A stretch of 64,000 nucleotides of DNA from CAWJTN01 sp963845895. Its GTDB lineage: Bacteria; Patescibacteriota; Microgenomatia; UBA1406; GWC2-37-13. The stretch covers positions 1,167,893-1,231,892 of the forward strand of contig CAWJTN010000001.1 of assembly GCA_963845895.1 (NCBI GenBank), in the 5' to 3' direction. The first letter of the stretch is position 1. Every line of letters begins with the position of its first letter. Of this stretch, positions 40,567 through 48,490 are shown piece by piece. Below the pieces are notes generated by a model. That model did no database searches, was not told the DNA's origin, and worked only from the letters and a program-made list of their open reading frames with translations. The translations under genes and the position numbers were made by a program.

Positions 40567-41577
40567 ATGTTTAAACCAAAGTATTCAATAACTTGCAAGA
40601 TCTTAACTAATATTAATGAAATAGAACGACTCTACGGCCGACTTGAGGGAATAAGAATACCTGGAAAGCTTCTTCTAAATCTTGAAAGAGAAAACTTAAT
40701 CCAGTCTTCCTTTGCTTCAAACAGTATTGAAGGTAATCCGTTATCTCATGTTGAAGTCAGCAACCTGCTTCTTAATAATAGAGTACCTGTAACCCGTGAC
40801 GAAAAAGAAGTAGTAAATTATTTTCAAATACTAAAAACCTTAGATACAAGAGTAAGCAGACGATTAGATTTACCTTTAATTTTGGATATTCATAAAAAAT
40901 TGATGACAGGAGTGAAGGATGAAATAAAAGGAAAAATCAGAGAAAGACAAATTGTTGTTGGCAGCCGTGATGAGAATAATAAACTTTTCATTAAACATAA
41001 TCCGCCCTATCACACAAAACCTAAAATTGAGAAAGCAATACAAGAGTTACTTGAATGGTTACAAAACACAAAGGAGTTACCGATTCTCAAAACAGGTTTA
41101 TTCCATCATCAGTTTGTTTATATCCATCCTTTTGAAGACGGTAACGGAAGAGTTTGTAGATTATTGACCGCTCTCTTATTTCTTAAACATAAATATCTGA
41201 TTAACAAGTATTTTGTTCTTGATGATTATTATGATATTGACCGGCTACAATATTCGGATAAACTCCATTCTGCCGATATCGGCAGTCAAACACAGTGGCT
41301 AGAATATTTTACTGACGGTGTGAAATATTCCCTTCAGAGTGCTTTAGGGAAAATCGAAACAGGTTTAACCAAACTTACTTTCGATATACGACCGACGCCT
41401 AAAGAACAAGAGGTTTTGAAAATCGTCCAAAAGTATCGGGAGTTGACTTCTCAGGATTTAACCAAAGAACTACATATTTCAAGACAACAAGCTTTTAATC
41501 TTTTGAAATCCTTAACGGAAAAAGGATATATAGAAAAAAGAGGGAGCACAAAAAACAGTTTTTATATTTTGAAATAA
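40567..41577 (+). CDS. Fic-domain protein with C-terminal winged helix
   Basis: A 336-residue Fic protein that would transfer AMP (or another nucleotide part) to protein hydroxyls. The active-site loop is HPFEDGNGRV with His187. An N-terminal inhibitory helix motif S/T-x3-E-G/N is present as S51..E55-G56 (ASNSIEGNP), so activity is probably self-restrained (class II Fic). The last 60 residues (PTPKEQEVLKIVQKYRELTS then QQAFNLLKSLTEKGYIEK) form a winged-helix DNA-binding domain. This architecture plus a repeated TTGACAA site over the promoter suggests autoregulation. The target is unknown and no separate antitoxin gene is seen. It converges, with a 3-base gap, on an unknown gene. Confidence 0.9.
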   Translation: MFKPKYSITCKILTNINEIERLYGRLEGIRIPGKLLLNLERENLIQSSFASNSIEGNPLSHVEVSNLLLNNRVPVTRDEKEVVNYFQILKTLDTRVSRRLDLPLILDIHKKLMTGVKDEIKGKIRERQIVVGSRDENNKLFIKHNPPYHTKPKIEKAIQELLEWLQNTKELPILKTGLFHHQFVYIHPFEDGNGRVCRLLTALLFLKHKYLINKYFVLDDYYDIDRLQYSDKLHSADIGSQTQWLEYFTDGVKYSLQSALGKIETGLTKLTFDIRPTPKEQEVLKIVQKYRELTSQDLTKELHISRQQAFNLLKSLTEKGYIEKRGSTKNSFYILK

Positions 41578-41580
41578 AGA

Positions 41581-42573
41581 TCAATTTTGTTTATAAATAT
41601 CTTTATCCAAATCAAAAAAATCTTTCGATAAATAACTTTCTGACCATTCCTCTTCGTCTATTGGATGACGCCAACCCGATTCGTTTTCCCAGATTAATCT
41701 TTGCTCACAATGTTCACAAAAACCATACCGGCCGTATTCATCAGATAAAATACTAACAGGGTAATATTCACAGCGTTCATTTTTGTAATAATATTTTCTG
41801 ATACCAATTTCCAAATCATTTGTTAATAGATGGCCTGACCAACTTAACATTTTATCTCGGGTTGATATTAAGAAACGTTTATCATTCCAGATTGCTTTAG
41901 TTAAATAATCAGGTGGGACTGGATCGTTGTATGGAAAAACAAAAAGATATTTTCTTATTAAAAACATATCCAATTCATATTTCGGAATGGTGTAGGAGAG
42001 GATTTTATAAACCAGATTAGACAATTTTCTGTTTTTTACTTTAATGATAAATTCATTTCGATCTTCTTTTTTCTGATGAACTATTTTATATAGTTTTTGT
42101 TTAAAATCTAAACAAGTAAACAAAACGTCATCTTCAGATTTGAAGCCTACTTTTCTATACCATTGAGCTAAACCCCGATAATAAGAATATGTTCTTTTTG
42201 ATGCGGCTTTATGTTTTTTTAGAAGATATCTATTACCAGAGACATCAATCAAAGTAATATCTGTCCAATAATCACGGGGAGCTGTTAAAAACAGATGAAG
42301 ATCTTCCTCAGCGAACAGCCAACCTTTTTGTACTTCGTTTTTTCGCGGTGTATAACGGAATGTCCTACCAGGGTAAATTCTTTCTACCGTATCATAAGTT
42401 TTAGGCCCGGTTCTAACGATAGTTGTGTCATAAGTTGTTAATGTTTGGCGGATTTTTATCTTTGGAATTCCAGTGAATTTTACCAATTCATCTATCGTTA
42501 AAGGTCTATTCTTTTCCTCAATAAGTTTTTTAATTATTTGTCTTCGGCCTGGTGGTATCTCACTTTTTAACAT
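41581..42573 (-). CDS. Unrecognised protein with N-terminal HTH and C-terminal Cys/His cluster
   Basis: A 330-residue protein I cannot name. The N-terminus (RRQIIKKLIEEKNRPLTIDE then LVKFTGIPKIKIRQTLTTYD) looks like a winged-helix DNA-binding domain. The middle, about 90-230, is Trp/Tyr-rich mixed alpha/beta and has a Lys/Arg-rich segment (LLKKHKAASKRTYSYYRG). Near the end CEHCEQRLIW...WRH could bind zinc. It ends 3 bases from the convergent fic gene. Possible readings are a regulator or a restriction/defence component, but there is no catalytic motif I would rely on. Confidence 0.6.
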   Translation of the reverse strand: MLKSEIPPGRRQIIKKLIEEKNRPLTIDELVKFTGIPKIKIRQTLTTYDTTIVRTGPKTYDTVERIYPGRTFRYTPRKNEVQKGWLFAEEDLHLFLTAPRDYWTDITLIDVSGNRYLLKKHKAASKRTYSYYRGLAQWYRKVGFKSEDDVLFTCLDFKQKLYKIVHQKKEDRNEFIIKVKNRKLSNLVYKILSYTIPKYELDMFLIRKYLFVFPYNDPVPPDYLTKAIWNDKRFLISTRDKMLSWSGHLLTNDLEIGIRKYYYKNERCEYYPVSILSDEYGRYGFCEHCEQRLIWENESGWRHPIDEEEWSESYLSKDFFDLDKDIYKQN

Positions 42574-42900
42574 GAAAATATTTTATCATGAAATTTAAAA
42601 AAGTATAAACTTAGACATTAATCAAAATCTGGTATATAATATTTCATACTACAAGTCTGATAAAAAGTTCTGATTTTGTACACTAAGGAGCTCTAAAAGT
42701 TCGTCTTGTCCTACGAAGCTTTAGCGAAGTAGGATTCCCCTATCCCGCTCATTAGTAAGAATAAGGTCGAGTGCGAAGGGACGTTTGACGTTCTTCAAAT
42801 TCCATCTGGTTAAATTCCAACTAGTCACGAAAAGAACCCTTAAATGTATGTTTGATTGGACCGACATCATTTAGTTCTTTCTATATGGTAACATTTACTC
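42574..42900. other. Spacer with palindromic element and no gene
   Basis: This 327-base spacer separates the divergent unknown genes at 41581-42573 and 42901-43374. It contains one copy of the palindromic element (42709-42734). No other gene, RNA or clear promoter consensus is visible. Confidence 0.5.
42709..42734. repeat. Palindromic element, intergenic copy
   Basis: TCCTAC (42709-42714) and GTAGGA (42729-42734) flank the core GAAGCTTTAGCGAA, preceded by CTTG. It is the only copy of this family outside a gene in the window, and has a third stem version that still pairs. Confidence 0.8.
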
Positions 42901-43374
42901 ATGAAGTCGATAATTTATGGATTAATTCTTATTTTAATTTTACCTTTAATTATTACTGTTATAACTTTTGCATTAAGAAAAAAGGTAGAGAGAGTAGATA
43001 ATAAAATGAAGAAAAAACTAATCATATTGTTTGTATTTATAGTTTTACTCTTCTCTATAATTATTTGGTTTATTGCATCACCACATCTTAAGGGAACTAT
43101 AGTTTTTAATGATACATCATGCTTATCAAGTAAAAGAGTATCATGTGCAATTATATTTGATGATGATTCTGGTATTTCAAGGGACGTTGATTATGCCGGA
43201 ACTTCATTAGTTTACTGCCCGTCATTTCTTTCAGGTAAAGTTGATCCTGACATTTATAATTCTAAAAAGGGAGATCGAATCGAAGTGTATGGACTCTCTA
43301 ACCCGAATTTATTTTCGTTTTCGTTAACTCTATGTGGTTCGCCTACTTATTACCTGAGAAGAATTTATCGGTGA
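42901..43374 (+). CDS. Small membrane-anchored unknown protein
   Basis: A 157-residue protein with two hydrophobic helices (about 4-23 and 39-61) separated by a short basic loop. A soluble C-terminal domain of about 95 residues with four cysteines (in TSCLSSKRVSC, VYCPSF and LTLCGS) follows. Outside the cytoplasm these could form two disulfides, and a VKOR-like enzyme is encoded nearby. I recognise no family. Confidence 0.55.
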   Translation: MKSIIYGLILILILPLIITVITFALRKKVERVDNKMKKKLIILFVFIVLLFSIIIWFIASPHLKGTIVFNDTSCLSSKRVSCAIIFDDDSGISRDVDYAGTSLVYCPSFLSGKVDPDIYNSKKGDRIEVYGLSNPNLFSFSLTLCGSPTYYLRRIYR

Positions 43375-43474
43375 GTGATTAACTTATATTAAGTCTGTTT
43401 ATATTATTAATATTTTGAAGAAATTATAAAATGAAAATTATATTGAGTTTATCTTAGTTTTTTTCATAATTAAT

Positions 43475-44344
43475 TTATAACAAGGATAAATAACCTGTTG
43501 TACCTGATTGATTAGGATAATCTTTCCTTAGCATCTCAACGTCTGTACTATCCATTTGCCAACCAACAGCTCCTAGATTTTCTTTTAAATGTTCTATTTT
43601 AATCATTTTACAGAGAACCACAACGTTTTTTTGAGCAATAAGCCAGTTCAACATAATTTGAACGGGACTTTTATTATATTTTTTGGCTAAAGAATGAATA
43701 ATATCGGCAGGATTTTCTAATAAGGCTCCATTATCAGTAGGTCGATAAGCGGTTAAAATAATATCGTTTTCTTGGCAATATTTTAAAAGACCGTCTTTTT
43801 CAGGATATCGAACTTTAACATTATAATAAACTTGATCTGTGACTATTTTATTTTTTGTATTCTTTTGCGCTTCAATTAAACGAGTAGTTTTAAAATTGCT
43901 AACACCAATATTTTTTACCAAACCATCTTCCACTAATCTATCCATAGCTTTCATAGTTTCATTTAATGGAAATTCGTCGTTTGGCGCGTGAATAAGATAT
44001 AGATCCAAATAATCTGTTCCTAATCTATTTAAAGAATTGCTACATGCCTTAATCAACGCATTATAACCAAGATGGGATTTGTCTACCTTTGAAGTAATAA
44101 ATAAGTTCTTTCTATTCAGATTTTTAATTGCCTGTCCAATTAATCTTTCTGCCCAACCTTCGGCGTAATTTTCAGCAGTATCAATATGAGTAACACCTGC
44201 CTCTATTGCATTTTTAATACCTAAAATTTGTTCATTATCATTATTATTTGGATCTCTAAATTTGTCTCCTCCTATTAGCCAAGTTCCTAATCCCAAAACT
44301 GGAATTTCAAATCCATTTTTTAATTTTTTTCTCGGAATTTGCAT
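43475..44344 (-). CDS. Aldo/keto reductase
   Basis: An aldo/keto reductase of about 289 residues (ATG at 44344, MQIPRKKLKNG). It reduces carbonyl compounds with NAD(P)H in a TIM barrel. The tetrad residues are recognisable: Asp and Tyr in THIDTAENYAEGW, Lys in FITSKVDKSHLGY and His in DLYLIHAPND. IGVSNFKTTRL and the cofactor-binding C-terminal part are also present. Its substrate cannot be read. It stands alone on the minus strand before tRNA-Thr. Confidence 0.88.
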   Translation of the reverse strand: MQIPRKKLKNGFEIPVLGLGTWLIGGDKFRDPNNNDNEQILGIKNAIEAGVTHIDTAENYAEGWAERLIGQAIKNLNRKNLFITSKVDKSHLGYNALIKACSNSLNRLGTDYLDLYLIHAPNDEFPLNETMKAMDRLVEDGLVKNIGVSNFKTTRLIEAQKNTKNKIVTDQVYYNVKVRYPEKDGLLKYCQENDIILTAYRPTDNGALLENPADIIHSLAKKYNKSPVQIMLNWLIAQKNVVVLCKMIKIEHLKENLGAVGWQMDSTDVEMLRKDYPNQSGTTGYLSLL

Positions 44345-44395
44345 AGTTTTATAATATTTCAACAAGATGTGCTAAAATTATACCAATTATAGATA

Positions 44396-44468
44396 GCCGA
44401 TGTAGCTCAGATGGTAGAGCGACTGTATCGTAAACAGTAGGTCGTCGGTTCGATCCCGACCATCGGCT
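44396..44468 (+). tRNA. tRNA-Thr (CGT)
   Basis: The acceptor GCCGATG pairs with CATCGGC, discriminator T. The D arm is GCTCAGATGGTAGAGC. The anticodon stem ACTGT/ACAGT encloses ATCGTAA with anticodon CGT. The T arm is GTCGG TTCGATC CCGAC. The next gene's ATG follows the discriminator after one base. Confidence 0.93.
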
Positions 44469-44469
44469 C

Positions 44470-45183
44470 ATGGGAAGACTTGAACGGCATAAAAGAAAAC
44501 AGTTAATGACTACTATCATATTCAGCGTCCTTGTACTTTTGACAATAATAGTATTTCTATTTACGATTGGCTTAAAAATTCTTTTGAACGCCTCGGTGTT
44601 TGTTGCAAATTTAGGTCAAAAACAAACTAAAACTTCACCTTTGAATAAAAATCAAGACTTTATCGGAAGCATTGATGTCAATGATATTCCTGTAGCTACC
44701 AATAGTCCAAGAATAATAGTCAGCGGATCTGTTGTCAGCTTTAACCAGTTAGAGTTCTACATAAACGGAGATATCGTTAAAGATGTGTCACTTACTGCAT
44801 CAGATAACTTTAGTGAAGAAATTAGAGATCTGAAAAAAGGTGACAACGAGATATATATAATAGCGAAACTAAAAGACCAGGACCAGGAAAAAAAATCAAA
44901 GGTTTTCTCAGTTGAATACAAAAGTGACTTACCTAAATTAGACATAAGCCAGCCAATGGATAACGCAAAAACGAATCAGCAAGAAATTACAGTAAGTGGA
45001 TCAACCGATAAAGATACTTATGTAAAGATAAACGACTTACCTATTGTTGTTGATGCTCAAGGAAATTTTCAAACAACTGTCAGATTAAAGGATGGAGACA
45101 ATAAAATCAATGTTATGGCCCAGGACATTGCTGGAAATATTTCTTCAAAAACAATTACTGTGACTTATCAAAAAGATTATTAG
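44470..45183 (+). CDS. Membrane-anchored protein with bacterial Ig-like domains
   Basis: A 237-residue protein with a basic N-terminus, one membrane helix (IIFSVLVLLTIIVFLFTIGL) and two Ig-like beta-sandwich domains in the exported part. Both domains show the repeat pattern of such proteins: a valine-rich strand with SGS, then a LKDGDNKINVMAQDIAGN-type ending (KKGDNEIYIIAKLKD in the first). It probably extends from the cell surface and mediates binding or spacing. It starts one base after tRNA-Thr, so the mRNA 5-prime end is likely made by tRNA processing. The end overlaps the convergent polymerase gene by 29 bases. Confidence 0.75.
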   Translation: MGRLERHKRKQLMTTIIFSVLVLLTIIVFLFTIGLKILLNASVFVANLGQKQTKTSPLNKNQDFIGSIDVNDIPVATNSPRIIVSGSVVSFNQLEFYINGDIVKDVSLTASDNFSEEIRDLKKGDNEIYIIAKLKDQDQEKKSKVFSVEYKSDLPKLDISQPMDNAKTNQQEITVSGSTDKDTYVKINDLPIVVDAQGNFQTTVRLKDGDNKINVMAQDIAGNISSKTITVTYQKDY

Positions 45184-46334
45184 AAAATGTCGCAAGAATC
45201 GAAAAAGTAAGAAATAGAATAAACGGCTGCAGTAAAATATTATCCAATACTGAAAGTAATCCCAAATATATAAGAAGATATTTTGAAAACTCATCTGCCA
45301 AAGACAACTTTAAAAATATTAGGACAAAAAGAGTTAGACCAATTATGCCCCCAGACACAAGAATTATTAGAAAGCTTGAACTAAAAGATGCGCCCGAGTG
45401 TGTTATATTAGAATTAAAAGCTGGAATAATATTTAGCTCCGATTTTACGTAACGGATTCTGTTATATCCAACACCGAACAATGGGTTTTTAATCCAGAGT
45501 TTGTATGCATTTTGATAATCCTCAACCCTACCTACAATTGATGCTGTCCTAAGTAAATTAACTCCTTCACCAAATGGTTTGGGAGAAATTAATACCAACA
45601 ACATAAATAAAACCAATAAAACAAATAATTCCTTAAGTTTTTTTCTAGAAACCAGATAAACGATCGCTAAAACAGTAAATGTTATATATAAAGTTCGATT
45701 ATAACTTAGAATAATTGCCAGAAATAAAATGGCTAATAAAGTTCTTCTTCTAATTTTGTTTTTTATAAACTTTTCCTTATGCATAAATATTAATAGGAAC
45801 AGTAATCCGTAGATTGCGCCAGATACTGATGTGTCGAAAAACACTCCAAACATCCTATATAAGTGAGGATCCCATCCCTGATAGATTAAATTTCTTAAAT
45901 CTTGATAGAAGATATACTGAACAAATGATGATGTAGCTGTCAGAATAGTGAAAATAAATAATCCATTCATTACATTAGATTTTATCTTCCTATTTTCTTT
46001 TAGATAGAAAGAAAGATAGATAAAAAAAGCAAAATATAATAAAAGTCTAAGAAAGTAGAGAATCCCTACAAAATTTTCTATAAAGCTGAAGTGATTTATT
46101 CCCAGCAAGAAGGAGACAATTAAAGATATAAAAAAAAGATAGATTACCTTATATTTTTTCCATACCGCAAATAAAGGTTTTAATTTATATTTAGCTAATA
46201 AATACAATAAAATAATTAAGACAAATATCTCATAAAAATAACCAATTCACCTGTTGACCTAAAAAAGAAATTCTTCCTAATCCTCCAAGAGAAAAAATAA
46301 AAAAAAGTAAATATATAAGAATTGTAAAAATCAT
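45155..46334 (-). CDS. O-antigen ligase/polymerase-like membrane protein (one frameshift)
   Basis: A polytopic membrane protein (10 or more hydrophobic helices) of the O-antigen ligase/Wzy_C superfamily. The signature region is SYNRTLYITFTVLAIVYLV and, later, GRVEDYQNAYKLWIKNPLFGVGYN, where PLFGVGYN is the family hallmark. The open frame at 45155-46207 lacks its N-terminus. Upstream, an ATG at 46334 opens MIFTILIYLLFFIF...GQQVNWLFL and joins the main frame if one base is adjusted near 46,247 (T-rich run). That ATG overlaps the upstream glycosyltransferase stop (ATGA). The protein would polymerise or attach surface glycan. Confidence 0.75.
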
Positions 46335-47120
46335 CTAGTTTCTAGTTTGGTTAATTGATACATTTTCGCACGAACTAAAAAGGAATGAAAACTCATGAAA
46401 AAGGCGTAAGCAAATCCAGCTGGTCCGTCAAGAAATCCTAATTTTATAAAATATGTAAGAATAAACTTCCCGAAAGTATAAAAAATTATCTCTAGAATAT
46501 TTACATTTTTACCCTGTGCTTGCAATTCTTTAGCCCGTAAAGAACTGTAAAAGTTAATCTCTTCTAAAAAATCTTTGACTGTTGGATGTGGGTAATGGTT
46601 GATAAAATTTTTTAATTGACCGACTTTTCCAGTTGATCTAAATTCCTCATGAACTTTACCAAACCACTTACCAGAATTTTTTTTGACCAATCTAATTATT
46701 CCAAGATTCCTAGCCTTACTGGTTTCTCCATATTTCAACTCTCTCCCCCACCAATAATCACGTCGTTTAATGTAATATGAATTATAATCATTTTCTTTTA
46801 ATTTCAGAGTCTCTTTCTTCAGTTCATTTGTTATAACCTCATCAGCATCTAAAAACAAAACCCAATCATTCCTTGCCAAACTCATCGCATAATTTCGTTG
46901 ACCTGAAAAATCTCCGTTTAAATGTCTCTTAATAATTTGAACTTTCAGCTTTGGACTTTGCTTGTCCCACGAAGCTTTAGCGAAGTGGGAAACTTTTTCT
47001 ACAGTCTTATCTCCGAATAATCGTCAACTATGATAATCTCATTACAGAAACTTAAAGACTTTAAAGCTTTCTCTATATTTTCTTCCTCATTTTTACTAGA
47101 ATAATGCATGAGATTTTCAT
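46331..47120 (-). CDS. Family 2 glycosyltransferase, WaaE-like (one frameshift)
   Basis: Translation from an ATG at 47120 gives MKISCIILVKNEEENIEKAL and IIIVDDYS, the start of a GT2 nucleotide-sugar-binding fold. A missing G near 47,015 shifts the frame. The continuing frame reads GDFSGQRNYAMSLARNDWVLFLDADEV, with the metal-binding DAD. KWFGKVHEEF and a C-terminal amphipathic/hydrophobic helix pair follow. This is typical of WaaE/KdtX-like transferases. Between the two parts, at 46965-46990, a palindromic element is translated as VSHFAKASWDKQ, in a different frame from the gatB/polX copies. The product likely extends a surface glycan. Confidence 0.75.
46965..46990. repeat. Palindromic element in glycosyltransferase 2 gene
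   Basis: TCCCAC (46965-46970) and GTGGGA (46985-46990) flank the core GAAGCTTTAGCGAA, preceded by CTTG. It is translated as HFAKASWDK on the minus strand. Confidence 0.8.
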
Positions 47121-47140
47121 AAAAAATAATCTTAACTAAT

Positions 47141-47228
47141 CTTGATAGGTGGCGTGAAGAAAGGGATCCCGACAGCGTGGAACGAAGTGAACCCTGGCGG
47201 GAATGAATTCACGACAGAATCTATCAAG
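47141..47228. repeat. 88-base palindromic element between glycosyltransferase genes
   Basis: CTTGATAG (47141-47148) pairs with CTATCAAG (47221-47228), with a second pairing of GCGTGAA against TTCACG inside. The centre GGATCCCGACAGCGTGG...CCCTGGCGGG is GC-rich compared with the surroundings. It is a stand-alone hairpin unit like those near the tRNAs. Confidence 0.55.
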
Positions 47229-47244
47229 ATTTATCATTTAAAAT

Positions 47245-48384
47245 TTATAATATAAATTTGAATTGTTTTGCTGTTTTTTTACTGTCGAGCTCCTTCTCCA
47301 CCTCTCTCTTCCCATTCTACCAAGTTTTAACCTTAAATCGTTGTTTTTAAGTAAATTAACTAAATTTTTCGTCAATCCATTAATATCTGCCTTCTTTTAC
47401 TAGTAAACCTACATCATCAACCAATTCAGAAATTGCACCAGTATCATAAGCTACAACGGGTAAACCTGACGCCATAGCTTCAATAAGGACCATCCCATAT
47501 TGCTCCTCCCAGGTTTTAGTCTTTTTTGACGGCAAAACAAATACGTCAGCATCGCGATAAACTTTCGGCATTTCTTCATAAGACTTTTGATCAATTGAGA
47601 TAGAGTTTTGTAACTTATCGCTTTTTATGTTGTTCACAAGTGTTGTTCTTAAAGGACCATCTCCGATAATTTTCAAGTTGATTTGATCCCGATTCAATCG
47701 GGATGACATTTGAAATTTTATATTCTTGTACGCTTCATACAGATCTAAAACTCCCTTCTCTTCCACCAAACTGCCAACAAAAAGAATATTAATGGTTTTA
47801 ATTTTTGAGTTTTGCTTGTCCCACGAAGCTTTAGCGAAGTGGGAAACTTTAAACCTCTTCAAATCTACTCCCAATCTAACGACCTCAATTTTATTTTCAT
47901 CCACTCCTTCTATTATTAAACAATCCTTCGCCATATTTGTATAACAAATGAAATAATCAGAGTACTTTAGCGTAAAATATTTAATAATTTTTTTCCTTTC
48001 CACAGTTTCATTATTAAACGGTATTGTTTCCCATGATGTCACAATGAGTTTTTTTATTAATTTACTTTTTCTTAGTTTAGCGAGCTGATAACTATAGTAA
48101 TAATGCGGATCAGCAGTGTGCAAAATATCAAAGTTAGGAGCTATTTTTTCCAATCCAAATAAAATCTGACTATCGCCCAATAACCTATTAAAGAGAACCT
48201 TACCAAACCTTCCTAAATTAATGTCGGATAAACTAAACAATTTGATTGACTTAAATGGAAAGTTATTATGAATTGGGTAATATGAAGAAATTCCGGTAAT
48301 TTTAACCTTATTAGGTTTGAATAAATAATTCTGGCCTTCAAAATTATTTAGATATTTGCCTCTAACGAGTGCAACTTTAATCAT
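47245..48384 (-). CDS. Family 4 glycosyltransferase (C-terminal frameshifts)
   Basis: A GT-B fold glycosyltransferase. The intact frame 47380-48384 has the N-terminal acceptor domain, then NILFVGSLVEEKGVLDLYEA, LKIIGDGPLR and EQYGMVLIEAMASGLPVVAYDTGAISELV, the retaining GT4 signature with the E-x7-E motif. The frame stops at KEGRY, but shifting by one base near 47,397 continues DINGLTKNLVNLLKNNDLRL. A second shift near 47,300 gives ERVEKELDSKKTAKQF, ending at 47,245. Two repeat insertions lie in frame: VSHFAKASWDKQ (47819-47844) and MSSRLNRDQ from the 47686-47704 palindrome. It overlaps the preceding truncated gene by 8 bases. Confidence 0.8.
47686..47704. repeat. Palindrome ATCCCGATT / AATCGGGAT in glycosyltransferase 4
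   Basis: A perfect 9-bp stem with a one-base loop, nearly identical to the palindrome at 14508-14526 by the broken tRNA. It is translated in frame as SSRLNRD. Confidence 0.65.
47819..47844. repeat. Palindromic element in glycosyltransferase 4 gene
   Basis: TCCCAC (47819-47824) and GTGGGA (47839-47844) flank GAAGCTTTAGCGAA, preceded by CTTG. It is translated as HFAKASWDK and lies just before the second Rossmann domain (NILFVGS). Confidence 0.8.
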
Positions 48385-48480
48385 ATAGTTTTATCAGTTT
48401 TGTAATATATTTTCTCCAGGAAAATTGTTTCCTAACTTCTAGGTAATTAACTGTTGTTTCCTTCCCTTGAGCAACTTGCT
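48377..48480 (-). pseudogene. C-terminal fragment of another glycosyltransferase, cut at the junction
   Basis: The last 30 or so codons on the minus strand read QGKETTVNYLEVRKQFSWRK followed by YITKLIKLYD and a stop, a typical GT4 C-terminal helix (FSW...KLY). The frame continues past about 48,480 only as antisense of the archaeal symporter, so the rest of the gene is missing. Its end overlaps the next glycosyltransferase by 8 bases, as expected inside a glycan operon. Confidence 0.6.
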
Positions 48481-48490
48481 TTACTGAATT
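48470..48490. other. Junction between bacterial and archaeal DNA
   Basis: Base composition, codon use and gene content change abruptly here. On the left a bacterial glycosyltransferase lacks its front; on the right a sodium:solute symporter lacks its C-terminal half. No integrase, transposase, tRNA end or direct repeat marks the point. An assembly chimera is the simplest explanation. Confidence 0.75.

Noticed and set aside
40567..42573. Classical two-gene toxin-antitoxin pair (fic plus convergent gene)
   Set aside because: The genes are convergent rather than co-transcribed, and the Fic protein carries its own inhibitory motif, so a separate antitoxin is not required.
1..48480. UGA-to-glycine genetic code as in some Patescibacteria
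   Set aside because: Several genes end cleanly at TGA (for example the first gene and the glycosyltransferase at 46331), and no conserved gene needs TGA read through.
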